DNA from: Paucilactobacillus oligofermentans DSM 15707 = LMG 22743
GTDB lineage: Bacteria > Bacillota > Bacilli > Lactobacillales > Lactobacillaceae
Length of the DNA stretch: 64,000 nucleotides
Assembly: GCF_001434315.1 (NCBI RefSeq)
Contig: NZ_AZFE01000031.1
Location: 1 to 64,000, forward strand
Direction of reading: 5' to 3'
Shown: positions 26,672 to 35,994 of the stretch, in pieces
How the letters are laid out: every line of letters starts with the position of its first letter
How positions within the stretch are numbered: the first letter of the stretch is position 1
Program-made: the position numbers and the translations under genes
The notes under the pieces: generated by a model
Database searches by the model: none
What the model saw: the letters and a program-made list of their open reading frames with translations, nothing else
Told to the model about the DNA's origin: nothing

Positions 26672-27569
26672 CTTGATCACCCACTTTTCTAATTTCAGGA
26701 TCAAATCCGATACCGCTTAAAGTACCTTTTAATTCAGCCATTGCACGTTTAACACGATGATCTTTAGATTTAACAAAAACTCGAATTACATCAACCAAAT
26801 TAACCCGAATCATCTTTCTAAACTTCTTATTTCCACGATAGTGCTTTGTAATATACATATTATTTCTAAATTGATAAAAATAACGCGGAATTCTATCAAC
26901 AGTATCATTTTGTACTAAAAATGTCCCTGGCTTTGAATTAGATTTATGAATAGCGATGGCTTTTTTAACAAAGTATGATGGCCCAAATTGATTCATTCTA
27001 AGGCAATATTCAACATCATCTTGCCAAATAAAGAATTCTGAAATTGGAAGTCCACCTTTAACTACGTTATCTCTTGACGTAAAGAATGACACAAAGGTAG
27101 TTGTTTTAACTTTTACTAATCCTTCACCAATTAAGTCTGGCCAATCATCGGTAACTTCAGCAACATTTGTAGGAGTATTATCTTTCCAACGAACGTTAGA
27201 TGCCAAAAATCCAAATTTATTTTCTAGCTTAATTGCTACATCAGTTAGCATTTCATTACACTTTAGGTCAACAATTGTATCATCATCCATTAACCAAAAA
27301 TATTCGTCACTAGTTTCTTCAACAGCTTGCTTCAATCCATAACTAAAGCCACCAGCGCCACCCAGATTTTCAGTTAAATTATATATAATTACTTGACTAC
27401 TTTTAATAGTATCTAGGTATTCTTTCGTTCCATCATTACTATTGTTATTTACAACAACAATATGACTAACTACATTAGTCTGGTTTAAAAGTGCAGAAAC
27501 ACATTCTTTCAATAAGTCTAACCGGTTATAGGTCACGACAATTGCACTTGTTAGTTTCTCGTTATTAAT
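26664..27569 (-). CDS. GT2 glycosyltransferase, GlfT2-like, with probable ATT start
   Basis: The GT-A fold protein resembles galactofuranosyl or rhamnosyl transferases: AIVVTYNRLDLLKECV, VVNNNSNDGTKEY, ENLGGAGGFSYGL, the metal site WLMDDD and WQDDVEYCLR. The first ATG/GTG/TTG of the open frame is GTG at 27536, but that removes the first strand (AIVV) and has no ribosome binding site. The in-frame ATT at 27569 lies 8 nt after GGAAGGTG, overlaps the stop of the upstream gene (27565-27567), and gives INNEKLTSAIVVTYN, the normal N-terminus. About 301 residues. With glf in the locus, UDP-galactofuranose is a plausible donor. Confidence 0.82.
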   Translation of the reverse strand: MNNEKLTSAIVVTYNRLDLLKECVSALLNQTNVVSHIVVVNNNSNDGTKEYLDTIKSSQVIIYNLTENLGGAGGFSYGLKQAVEETSDEYFWLMDDDTIVDLKCNEMLTDVAIKLENKFGFLASNVRWKDNTPTNVAEVTDDWPDLIGEGLVKVKTTTFVSFFTSRDNVVKGGLPISEFFIWQDDVEYCLRMNQFGPSYFVKKAIAIHKSNSKPGTFLVQNDTVDRIPRYFYQFRNNMYITKHYRGNKKFRKMIRVNLVDVIRVFVKSKDHRVKRAMAELKGTLSGIGFDPEIRKVGDQVD

Positions 27570-28425
27570 GATTCTTCACCTTCCAATCTGCCTTAACTGG
27601 CATTGACATTCCGTCTTTGATACCTTTAAAAATTGATTTTAACTTTGAACCTTTATTGTCCTCAAATAATATTGTTTTAATAACTAACTTCATCTCATCC
27701 CATAAAACTTTTCGATCACTTAGCTTTTTGTATTTTTTATAATAATAGATACTATTTCTTGCTTGATAGTACTTTCTGAATGCAGAGTGATTATCCACTG
27801 GGATTCTACGACCGAAAACAAATACCTGCTTACTATGACCAATCTCTTGACGCAGGACAACACTGTTAACCCGAATAATTTTTTTGTGATTAATAAGTAA
27901 TCGACGACAATAATCAAAATCAACTAAATCAATAAACATTTCATCATCGAACCCACCAATTAATTTCCAATCTTTAACTTTAATTAATGAACCTGAAGTA
28001 ATTGGGTTTTGAATCTCATCAATTTCTTTATCAGTACGTTCAGGATCATTTTCATTTTCACTTAAATCCCAAATTACAGGTGAAATTAATGATACATCAC
28101 TTAAATCAGTATATTTTTGATATTCTGACAACATATTTTTTGGTGGCATTGAATCTTGATCCATCGTTAATACCCAATCAACATTATCAGCTACAAAATA
28201 TTTAATGATTTCATTAAGTGCTCTAGCAATGCCTTCATTAGTAGGTAATTTCTTAATTGTTACAAATTCATTATCTCCATACAACGATTCAACTGCTGCA
28301 ATATTGGATGATCCATTATCAAGTAATAGAATATTTTCACATTGTTTAAGCAATGTATCCACATTTTGACTTAATCTTTTAATTTCCGGATTATATAAAA
28401 CAATCCCTACGCCAAACTTTTCCAT
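27565..28425 (-). CDS. GT2 glycosyltransferase, rhamnosyltransferase-like
   Basis: A 286-residue soluble GT-A enzyme with the RfbF/RgpF-type pattern: GVGIVLYNPEIKRL at the N-terminus, LLDNGSSN, NEGIARALNEII, TMDQDSMPP (metal-binding DxD) and the FIDLVDFDYCRRL acceptor segment. Such enzymes add rhamnose or a related deoxysugar to a lipid-linked chain in the cytosol. No dTDP-rhamnose synthesis genes are in the window, so the donor is unproven. It starts 4 bp after the next upstream gene. Confidence 0.85.
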   Translation of the reverse strand: MEKFGVGIVLYNPEIKRLSQNVDTLLKQCENILLLDNGSSNIAAVESLYGDNEFVTIKKLPTNEGIARALNEIIKYFVADNVDWVLTMDQDSMPPKNMLSEYQKYTDLSDVSLISPVIWDLSENENDPERTDKEIDEIQNPITSGSLIKVKDWKLIGGFDDEMFIDLVDFDYCRRLLINHKKIIRVNSVVLRQEIGHSKQVFVFGRRIPVDNHSAFRKYYQARNSIYYYKKYKKLSDRKVLWDEMKLVIKTILFEDNKGSKLKSIFKGIKDGMSMPVKADWKVKNH

Positions 28426-28429
28426 TTGA

Positions 28430-29380
28430 TTACCTAACCTTTTTAAAATTAAAAGTAAGTATAAACCACATAAATACAGTTCCTTTTAATGAACTTTTTC
28501 TGATTTTATAATTCATTAATGTTTTTAAGTTTTTAAATGCTGACGCTGATCCACTCGTCATTTTTGAAATAGCAATTAATTGCGACTTTTTATCTGTATC
28601 CATTTGATCACCGAATACATCAAGCAAATAGCTATCTTGTTTTAAAACTAACTTAAAACGTTCTGTTTCACTATCTAAATTGAATAACCGCTTAAACTTT
28701 TTGAGCTTTGAAACGTCGGCTCCAAAAGTATTATCACCATGTTGTCGATATAAAATTGGTGCGAAGTTTCCAAATTCAACACTACCAAAAGTGGCAGCAA
28801 TAGCTGCAAACCACCAATCATGCATTACAATTTGATCTTTATCAATTGGATTATCTAAAATCATATTTTTTAAAGATTCATTTAACATCATCGTGCACCC
28901 TGTAACGCTATTAGAGAAAAGGACATCCTTAAAAGAATTGGCATATTCATTACCATACATTAATCCTTGGTCATTTAACTCGTTGTCAACAACCATTAAG
29001 TCTGTATGAACTAATCGTGGCTTTACTGGATTTTCATTTTTCTTCATCAAGTCCAGTGTATCAACAACTTTATTTTCTAACCACACATCATCTTGGTCAC
29101 AAAACATTACGTATTTCTCGGCCGAATGTTGTAACAGATTAACAAAGGAATTTATTACGCCCATATTAGTGATATTGCCTTCATTAACAAATGTAACTCT
29201 TTCATCATTTGTCACCATTGCAGTGATAATATCTACTGTTTTATCCGTTGACCCATCATCACGAATATATACATGAATATTTTGATATGTCTGATTCAAA
29301 ATAGACGTAATTTGATCAGCTAAATATTTTTCACCATTATACGTAGATATATCAATCGCAACTGTTTCAGTTTCTGACAT
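28430..29380 (-). CDS. GT2 glycosyltransferase, RgpB-like
   Basis: A 316-residue GT-A enzyme. Motifs: DISTYNGEKYLADQI at the N-terminus, IRDDGSTDKT, FCDQDDVW (the DxD site) and MHDWWFAAIAA in the acceptor region. The DQDDVW/HDWW combination is common in rhamnosyl and galactosyl transferases of streptococcal and lactobacillar polysaccharide loci. Cytosolic, without membrane helices apart from a hydrophobic C-terminal tail. ATG follows AGGGGAATG; 15-bp gap from the preceding GT4 gene. Confidence 0.85.
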   Translation of the reverse strand: MSETETVAIDISTYNGEKYLADQITSILNQTYQNIHVYIRDDGSTDKTVDIITAMVTNDERVTFVNEGNITNMGVINSFVNLLQHSAEKYVMFCDQDDVWLENKVVDTLDLMKKNENPVKPRLVHTDLMVVDNELNDQGLMYGNEYANSFKDVLFSNSVTGCTMMLNESLKNMILDNPIDKDQIVMHDWWFAAIAATFGSVEFGNFAPILYRQHGDNTFGADVSKLKKFKRLFNLDSETERFKLVLKQDSYLLDVFGDQMDTDKKSQLIAISKMTSGSASAFKNLKTLMNYKIRKSSLKGTVFMWFILTFNFKKVR

Positions 29381-29395
29381 AATACATTCCCCTAA

Positions 29396-30469
29396 CTAAA
29401 TTCTGTCGATACTTGCTTGAACTCGTAATATATATGCATCTAATTCTAGAAATTTAACACTATCTTGAATCATATGTTGACTTGGTAACGATTCACCATC
29501 TACAATTTGTTGTAACTGAGTAGCTAATTGTAAAATATTTCCATCTTGATACAAATAACCATTTTCACCATCTTTAATTATATCGGCAGGACCAGTTTCA
29601 ATATCTGATGAAATCATAAACATGCCATACGATGCTGCCTCAGCTAACACCATTGGTAGACCTTCATATTTAGATGTCATAACTAAGGCATCACCATTTT
29701 TTAATGATTTCCATGGTTGCTTGTTAAAGCCACGCCAAACAATTTTATCTTGAATTCCTAAATTATTTACGTAATCTTTTAATAAAGATAACTCAATCCC
29801 ATCACCAAACACTTCTAACTTCCAATTACCAGTTACTTTAGCTAAAGCATCAAATAAATCCTTCAAATTTTTTTGGCCATGCAACATTAAGCGGCCAACA
29901 TACACAAAGGTTGTAGTCAAATCTTGACTTCTTTTGACTAGGTAGTCATTGGTATTAATCGGGTTATATATTAATGATATTTTTTCATCTGAAATTCCTT
30001 GTCGCTTTAATTGTTGTTTAATGCCACCACTAATTGCCCAAAAGTAGTCCGCACTCTCAAGTGCCCGTTTTGATAATGGCTTTTTTGAAAGTGAATAATG
30101 ATACCATGCAATTATTTTTACCTTCGAGTTATAATATTTACGCCAATATTTTGCAATAATCCAAATAACCGGATTCGTTGATACGACGATGTCCGGCTTT
30201 TCTTGCTTTAAAAGCTTTAACATTATTAATGGTAAAAATAATGCGTATTCCAAACTTAGCAATTTTTTATTATTTTTAAATGGTAGGTTTACTAATTGAT
30301 AATTTATACCTTTTAACCACTCTTCATGATTAGTTCCACCAATATTAATTAATTTAATATCAAATGATTTTTCATCGAGTTGCTTATAGGCTTCAAAAAA
30401 ATTAGTCATTACCGTTTCTGTACCACCAGATCCAGACATAAATGGCGTTAATATTAATACTTTTTTCAT
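29396..30469 (-). CDS. GT4 glycosyltransferase
   Basis: A 357-residue retaining glycosyltransferase (GT-B). The N-terminal LTPFMSGSGGTETVMTNFFEAY is the usual glycine-rich acceptor loop; the EX7E motif is in SKYEGLPMVLAEAASYGMF. It transfers a sugar to the lipid-linked repeat unit on the cytosolic face. Its ATG overlaps the Wzy stop codon by one base, so the two are translationally coupled. Donor sugar unknown. Confidence 0.87.
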   Translation of the reverse strand: MKKVLILTPFMSGSGGTETVMTNFFEAYKQLDEKSFDIKLINIGGTNHEEWLKGINYQLVNLPFKNNKKLLSLEYALFLPLIMLKLLKQEKPDIVVSTNPVIWIIAKYWRKYYNSKVKIIAWYHYSLSKKPLSKRALESADYFWAISGGIKQQLKRQGISDEKISLIYNPINTNDYLVKRSQDLTTTFVYVGRLMLHGQKNLKDLFDALAKVTGNWKLEVFGDGIELSLLKDYVNNLGIQDKIVWRGFNKQPWKSLKNGDALVMTSKYEGLPMVLAEAASYGMFMISSDIETGPADIIKDGENGYLYQDGNILQLATQLQQIVDGESLPSQHMIQDSVKFLELDAYILRVQASIDRI

Positions 30470-31848
30470 TACTTTAGTCCTAACTTACTTTTTAAGCGGC
30501 TAATTGTTACCACATAAACAAAGAACATAATTACATAATAATTTTCATTCCACGTAAAAATTAATGGTGATAAACATAAATACATAATTAAAAAGAATAC
30601 AAAACTATTCATAACTGTACGATACAATTTTTGAGTTGAATCATCTAAAATATCATTCGATTTACTCAAAATTAAGCGTGCATCTTTAACTTTTTTTACA
30701 ATATAAACAGTGATTGGTGCCATAATAATTAATCCAAATTGAGCAAACCAGCCCATAAAGTTACTTAAAATAGGGTATCCTGAAGCAGAATAAACTGCAA
30801 AATATTCCGAGTTAAATCTTGTGCTCCATGGGACGTACTTCAACAAGAAGTAGTTAGTCATACTGTTTCCAACGCCCGTAATTGGATAATGTAAGAATGT
30901 ATATAATAATCCTTTAGTCCCACCAATTCGGTTACTTGTACCTGTCTTATGGAATAAATATTGATCAATTAAATCTCTAATTGGTGAAACAAAGATATAT
31001 CCAACTAAGAGTATACCTACTGCTACACCAGCAAAGATATAAACGATATGTCGATCTTTCTTACTAATACAAAACAGCAACATTAAAGCTGTAATCCCAA
31101 TAATGTAAAATCCTGTTGAAGTTTTAGCGAAAAATAACACGATAATCGATAAAATTAGTAAAATCCAATACATTCTTACCTTGTGCCAATATTTACCAAA
31201 AAAGTCATATTCATTTTTTATACAAGCTAGTATAACTGGAATAAACACAATTCCAATCTGTGAGGCCAAGTAACCAGCTTCAGGTGCAAATCCATTAATT
31301 CTTCGTAAACTTGTCACATAACTACCATGAACATAAAAGTTCCGACCTTGCCACCGCTGTTCAAATAATTTACCTATAACGTTTAGTAATGGATCAATTA
31401 CTTTAGTTAAAGTACCAATTAATTGCGGCAATAATACAGCTACCATATAAATAATAAAGGTCATAATGAACACTTTAAAAAATTTAATTAGAGCTTTATC
31501 AGAATAAATATTTTGTCTAACAATTAAAAATATCATTACAATAATTAATTCAACCACCGTAAAATCTAGCCACGCATGAAACACGCCTGGATTAGCGGCG
31601 CTGGCTGGTAAAGTTGCAATTCGAGGTTGAAAATAAACCATCGTGATTAATTGAATAACATTGATTGATAACGCGAAAATAAGAGCTTTAAAATTAATTA
31701 TATTTTCATCTTTAAAATTCTTGTTTTTAAAAAAATAATACAATCCAAATGCAAAAATCAACCATGTTGAAATTTCAGAAAAATTTCCTGGTAGCATTCT
31801 GAAGTATTGCTTTGTAAACATTGAAAAAGGAAGTAGCAATGATTCCAT
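30469..31848 (-). CDS. O-antigen polymerase-like (Wzy) membrane protein
   Basis: A 459-residue protein with about 12 membrane helices and a large external loop containing RRINGFAPEAGYLASQIG (about 175-195), where Arg and Glu residues typical of Wzy polymerases occur. Position between the Wzz-like gene and the transferases fits the polymerase of a Wzx/Wzy pathway, which joins repeat units on the outer face. Sequence is poorly conserved in this family, so the assignment leans on topology and context. Confidence 0.8.
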   Translation of the reverse strand: MESLLLPFSMFTKQYFRMLPGNFSEISTWLIFAFGLYYFFKNKNFKDENIINFKALIFALSINVIQLITMVYFQPRIATLPASAANPGVFHAWLDFTVVELIIVMIFLIVRQNIYSDKALIKFFKVFIMTFIIYMVAVLLPQLIGTLTKVIDPLLNVIGKLFEQRWQGRNFYVHGSYVTSLRRINGFAPEAGYLASQIGIVFIPVILACIKNEYDFFGKYWHKVRMYWILLILSIIVLFFAKTSTGFYIIGITALMLLFCISKKDRHIVYIFAGVAVGILLVGYIFVSPIRDLIDQYLFHKTGTSNRIGGTKGLLYTFLHYPITGVGNSMTNYFLLKYVPWSTRFNSEYFAVYSASGYPILSNFMGWFAQFGLIIMAPITVYIVKKVKDARLILSKSNDILDDSTQKLYRTVMNSFVFFLIMYLCLSPLIFTWNENYYVIMFFVYVVTISRLKSKLGLK

Positions 31849-31856
31849 TTTTTGAA

Positions 31857-32507
31857 TTACCTTTCTAACTTACTAAAATATTTATTTCGTTTTATTATCA
31901 GCATTCCAATCATTCCAACTAGCATTCCAGAAATTGCACCATAAGCTGCATACTTAGTAGTATTAGGCCGATTAGCTGGAACGGCTGGCACAGTTGCTAA
32001 CTCAGATACTGTTGGATAAGCATGCTTTAAAGATCGATTATAAACTTGCACACGTTTTTGAAAGAAAGTGGCCATTGAATTAGTTATTGCAGTAGCAAAT
32101 TTCGGGTCTGCGCTTCGTGCATGAATGATCATAATTAATGAATCCGGACTTCCCTCAAAAGTTAGCATATTTTTCATTTGTTGTTGCGTAACCTTATATC
32201 CTGTTTTACTAGCAACATACTTAATCATCAGTTTAAGCGTATTATTATCAATTGCTTGAACTCGATGAACACCTAATGCTGATGCATTAGCAATTACTTG
32301 ATTAGATTTTCGATCAGCTTTATTTTTTACTTTCTTAATGTGTTCGGGATGAAAAGTAATTTGGCTCGTTGCAATATAGTATGGTTGATATGATACTTTA
32401 CCAATCCAATATCCAACTCCGCTACCAACAATTGCTAATGCAATAAACACCAATATATTTTTCCATATAAATATGGTTAATTTTTTTAATGAAATCAGAA
32501 CTTTCAT
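31857..32507 (-). CDS. Wzz/YveK-type polysaccharide chain-length protein
   Basis: A 216-residue protein with two membrane helices (about 15-35 and 184-205) bracketing an external domain, the layout of Wzz/CpsC/EpsA co-polymerases. The Pro-rich AVPANRPNT before helix 2 is a family hallmark. The cytosolic tail is only about ten residues, and no tyrosine kinase (Wze/CpsD) or phosphatase gene is next to it, unlike standard Gram-positive capsule loci. ATG lies very close to its GTAGGAG site. Confidence 0.85.
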   Translation of the reverse strand: MKVLISLKKLTIFIWKNILVFIALAIVGSGVGYWIGKVSYQPYYIATSQITFHPEHIKKVKNKADRKSNQVIANASALGVHRVQAIDNNTLKLMIKYVASKTGYKVTQQQMKNMLTFEGSPDSLIMIIHARSADPKFATAITNSMATFFQKRVQVYNRSLKHAYPTVSELATVPAVPANRPNTTKYAAYGAISGMLVGMIGMLIIKRNKYFSKLER

Positions 32508-32510
32508 CTC

Positions 32511-33284
32511 CTACTTTTTACTAAAAACATATTTAAACTTTCTCCATAAGAAAGAAAAACCTTTTTTTAGCCAATTTTGTTTTTCCATATATACAAAGTT
32601 AACTTCAGTTGTTTGATAACTTGAATTAACATTAAGCCAAGTGTCTAATAATAATTCACTAATAAAGCCATAAACCCTTGATTCATAAGCATCATATTCG
32701 GAAATATCTATTCTTGACTCTACTTGATTAAGAATATCAAACATCCATTCACAATATTCATTAAATGGCTGTTTCTTCATAATAAAGATATTGAACATAT
32801 GAGCACTTGTTTTCTTCATAACTTTATCAAATGAAGCTAAATATTCAGGGAAATTTTCAGCAATAACCATTCTTGTTAAATCAATTGGTTCTTGCTGATG
32901 ACTATGAATATAATGCGAATAATTAGATTCAATAAAATAATTACGTTTTTTAGGTAAAATTATGTCATTTTTTTCTAGTAAATCGTCAACCTGTTCTTTA
33001 GTTAAAATAGAATTTAAATTTTTATTCTTATTTAGTGACAAGTATCGTCTGTAATGCACTAGTCCATATGCTTCCGCATCAATGTTTTTCCATGCCCAAT
33101 ATACAGCAGTTAATTCGTTATAATTAGGATTCTTTTCAGAGATATTTAATCCATCGTTATCTGAATGATATGGTAGATCTAATTCTGGATGCAAAGCTTT
33201 ACCCACAAAAACTGGGTAATATAGTTCTGAATCGGTTGGCATTTCTGCAGATTTATGTGCCGCCACAATAATTTTAGTATTCAC
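32511..33284 (-). CDS. DUF4422 capsular polysaccharide glycosyltransferase
   Basis: A 257-residue soluble protein of the DUF4422 family, found in capsule loci as a probable glycosyltransferase. Family features include IIVAAHKSAEMPTD at the start, NELTAVYWAWKN, YGLVHYRRYLS (about 75-85) and GFISELLLDTWL. The frame has an ATG at 33305, but the GTG at 33284 is 5 nt behind GGGGTGG and gives the usual VNTKIIVAAHK N-terminus. It is the first gene after a new promoter and leads the second polysaccharide transcript. Confidence 0.85.
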   Translation of the reverse strand: MNTKIIVAAHKSAEMPTDSELYYPVFVGKALHPELDLPYHSDNDGLNISEKNPNYNELTAVYWAWKNIDAEAYGLVHYRRYLSLNKNKNLNSILTKEQVDDLLEKNDIILPKKRNYFIESNYSHYIHSHQQEPIDLTRMVIAENFPEYLASFDKVMKKTSAHMFNIFIMKKQPFNEYCEWMFDILNQVESRIDISEYDAYESRVYGFISELLLDTWLNVNSSYQTTEVNFVYMEKQNWLKKGFSFLWRKFKYVFSKK

Positions 33285-33330
33285 TTTTCCACCCCAAAAA
33301 ATCATTATAAATTATATAATATCACTTAAA

Positions 33331-33359
33331 ATTATACCTAAAGAATGCACTAAATACAA
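33331..33359 (-). promoter_or_regulatory. Internal promoter of the polysaccharide locus
   Basis: Minus strand: -35 TTGTAT (33354-33359), 17-bp spacer, perfect -10 TATAAT (33331-33336), about 47 bp before the DUF4422 gene and just after a terminator. Confidence 0.7.
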
Positions 33360-33397
33360 TCGTCATCAGACTAAGCGGTTTAATTTTAGATAATATT

Positions 33398-33430
33398 AAA
33401 AAAAGACAACTAGGTTAACTAGTTGTCTTT
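33398..33430 (-). terminator. Terminator inside the polysaccharide locus
   Basis: Minus strand: AAAGACAACTAG pairs with CTAGTTGTCTTT, followed by a T-run. The upstream arm includes the end of the flippase coding sequence. Confidence 0.85.
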
Positions 33431-34852
33431 CTTAATTCTAGATGAAATTATATCACGCGCTTGATCTACAACGGGAGTTTTTAACATAATAATACCTAAT
33501 ACATAAATCATCATTCCAACTATCACTTGTAAAGTTAGGTTAGCAAAATTCATTTGCATAATCTCGTTCATTCGATAAACAACGATGAACATTACTAATC
33601 CACTCAATAAATATTTCCAAGTTACAGCAAACAACTGGCGTCGTCTAATCGTATTTCTAATAAAGTATATTTGTAATGCAGCAACTAAAAATTCAGAAAT
33701 CAAGGTTGAAACAGCTGCTCCATTAGCACCAAAGGCTTCAATTAAGAACAAGTTAACAATCACATTAACTATCGCCCCTATTGTAACTGATGCGGTATAC
33801 TCCTTGACCCTGTTAACGGGCATTAAATATTGCGTCCCCGTTACATTACTCCAAGCAATGAACAAAATAACTGGAGATTCAATCATCATAATTCTAGCAG
33901 TTGGACCAAACTCTGCTCCAAGGAACCAGGGCGCAAATTTAGTAGCAACTGCTGCTAATCCAAACATCATTGGCATCGATAGTGCCGTAACGAAATCAAA
34001 CGAGTTGTACAAACTTTTTCTAATACCACGAACATCACCATTTGAAAATTTGTTAGCAATATGTGGTAACATCACGGAGCCGGTCGCCGTCACAACAGCT
34101 AAAATAATTTTAGTGATTTTATCTGCATAATCAAACTGTCCCACTGCTTCAGTATCTGCCATTCTCAGCATAATTCGGTTAACAACTAAATATACCTGAG
34201 TACTTATTGTCGGAATAAACAATAATAGCGATGGATAAAAGTGTTTAAATGGTCTCAATAGTGATATTTTAACTTTTTTTACACTTCCCTTAAGATATGG
34301 CCATAAGGTAAGATTACCAACAACTTGTGACATACCAAGTAAGAATATATATTTACCTAAATCATCGGGGGTTCTAACAAAAATAAAAATAAGTGCAATC
34401 GATGAAACCTTAATAATCATATTTCGAACAACGATCTTTTTAAAATCTTCTAGCCCCATAAAATACCAGGACACATCCATTCCACCAGCGATAATTAAAA
34501 TCGACTGAATCAAGAAATATCCACGATATCCATGACTAAAGATAAACAAGAAAATAATGAAGACAATATAAGCAAAGATAATTGTTAAGCTTTGTAATCC
34601 TTCAATTTCCCAAAATATTTTTGAGCGAGCTTCTTTATCATCCCGATGATAGGCAACTTCTCGATTTCCATATAATGAAATTCCCATCTGACCGAGCAAC
34701 AAAAAAAAGGTAACCCATGAGTTAGTATATGCATTTACACCAACACCATGGACACCTAACACCCGACCAACATACGGAACCGTAATTAGTGGTGCTAATA
34801 GCGCAAGAACTTGATAACTCGCGTTATACAAATAATTTTTAATAACTTTCAT
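33419..34852 (-). CDS. Polysaccharide flippase (Wzx, PST family)
   Basis: A 477-residue protein with 12-14 predicted membrane helices and the MATE-like start KNYLYNASYQVLALLAPLITVPYVGRVLG, typical of Wzx flippases. It moves the lipid-linked repeat unit across the membrane. Starts 3 bp after glf with almost no ribosome binding site of its own, so coupling is likely. It ends the first polysaccharide transcript at a terminator that overlaps its 3' end. Confidence 0.92.
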   Translation of the reverse strand: MKVIKNYLYNASYQVLALLAPLITVPYVGRVLGVHGVGVNAYTNSWVTFFLLLGQMGISLYGNREVAYHRDDKEARSKIFWEIEGLQSLTIIFAYIVFIIFLFIFSHGYRGYFLIQSILIIAGGMDVSWYFMGLEDFKKIVVRNMIIKVSSIALIFIFVRTPDDLGKYIFLLGMSQVVGNLTLWPYLKGSVKKVKISLLRPFKHFYPSLLLFIPTISTQVYLVVNRIMLRMADTEAVGQFDYADKITKIILAVVTATGSVMLPHIANKFSNGDVRGIRKSLYNSFDFVTALSMPMMFGLAAVATKFAPWFLGAEFGPTARIMMIESPVILFIAWSNVTGTQYLMPVNRVKEYTASVTIGAIVNVIVNLFLIEAFGANGAAVSTLISEFLVAALQIYFIRNTIRRRQLFAVTWKYLLSGLVMFIVVYRMNEIMQMNFANLTLQVIVGMMIYVLGIIMLKTPVVDQARDIISSRIKKDN

Positions 34853-34855
34853 ACG

Positions 34856-35971
34856 CTATTTATCAAACTCCTGAGAAATTGTAGTTAAGGCCGCATGGAT
34901 TACTTGATGCATATCATAATAACGATATTGACCTAATCGACCGCCAAACATAACACTTGGTACGGTTTCAGCTAATTTCTTATATTGTTTATATAATTCA
35001 TTATTCTTGGCATCATTCATTGGATAATATGGTTCATCACCACGGCTCCAGTTAGCTGGATATTCACGCGTAACAATTGTTTTATCCTTATCACCTTTAC
35101 CATATTCAAAGTGCTTATGTTCAATCACACGTGTATATGGCGTTTCTGCATCGGTATAATTTACCACTGCATTACCTTGATAATTATCAACATCCATTTC
35201 TTCAGTTTCAAAATGTAAACTACGATATTCAAGTTCACCTAATTCATAATTAAAGAATTGATCAATCATTCCCGTAAAAATAATCTTAGGATATTCTTTG
35301 ATATATTCATCTTTGTTATCAAAGAAATCAACGCCAGTTTCAACATCAATTAAATCACTAGCTAACATTTTTTCAACAATTTGTGTATAACCACCAATTG
35401 GAATACCTTGATAAGTATCGTTAAAGTAATTATTATCGTAAGTCAAACGAACTGGAAGTCGACGAATAATAAAGGCTGGAAGTTCTGTTGCTTTTTTGCC
35501 CCATTGTTTTTCTGTATATCCTTTAATTAACTTTTCATAGATATCAGTTCCAATTAAAGAAATTGCTTGTTCTTCTAAATTCTTTGGTTCGCCAGAAAGG
35601 TTAGCCGCTTTTTTTTGTTCCTCAATTTTAGCAACTGCTTCTGCCGGTGTCTTGACGCCCCAAAGTTTATTGAAAGTATTCATATTGAACGGAAGATTGT
35701 ACATTTCCCCATTGTAATTGGCAACCGGACTATTAGTATAACGATTAAATTCAGCAAACTGTTGAATATAATCCCATACTTCTTTATTTGAGGTATGAAA
35801 AATATGGGCCCCATATTGATGAACTTGAATGCCATCAACTTCATGCGTATAAATATTTCCTGCAATATGATCACGTTTTTCAATAACTTTTACACGTTTT
35901 CCACGTTGCGCTGCTTCATATGCGAACGTTGCTCCAAACAATCCAGAGCCAACAACTAAATAATCGTACAT
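34856..35971 (-). CDS. glf: UDP-galactopyranose mutase
   Basis: FAD enzyme of 371 residues that interconverts UDP-galactopyranose and UDP-galactofuranose. The N-terminus YLVVGSGLFGATFA has the dinucleotide motif GxGxxG (8-13); further landmarks are GAHIFHTSNKEVW, FNMNTFNKLWG, YTEKQWGK and GRLGQYRYYDMHQ near the C-terminus. A frame opens at 35998, but the ATG at 35971 is behind CGGAGGAAA. It predicts that the polymer contains galactofuranose. Located between the priming transferase and the flippase. Confidence 0.96.
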   Translation of the reverse strand: MYDYLVVGSGLFGATFAYEAAQRGKRVKVIEKRDHIAGNIYTHEVDGIQVHQYGAHIFHTSNKEVWDYIQQFAEFNRYTNSPVANYNGEMYNLPFNMNTFNKLWGVKTPAEAVAKIEEQKKAANLSGEPKNLEEQAISLIGTDIYEKLIKGYTEKQWGKKATELPAFIIRRLPVRLTYDNNYFNDTYQGIPIGGYTQIVEKMLASDLIDVETGVDFFDNKDEYIKEYPKIIFTGMIDQFFNYELGELEYRSLHFETEEMDVDNYQGNAVVNYTDAETPYTRVIEHKHFEYGKGDKDKTIVTREYPANWSRGDEPYYPMNDAKNNELYKQYKKLAETVPSVMFGGRLGQYRYYDMHQVIHAALTTISQEFDK

Positions 35972-35994
35972 TATATTTCCTCCGATATTAATTA

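Noticed and set aside
26664-27536. GTG at 27536 as the start of the GlfT2-like transferase.
   Set aside because: It would delete the first strand of the GT-A fold and has no ribosome binding site; ATT at 27569 fits better.
33284-33305. ATG at 33305 as the start of the DUF4422 gene.
   Set aside because: The best ribosome binding site (GGGGTGG) lies within this extension, placing the start at GTG 33284.
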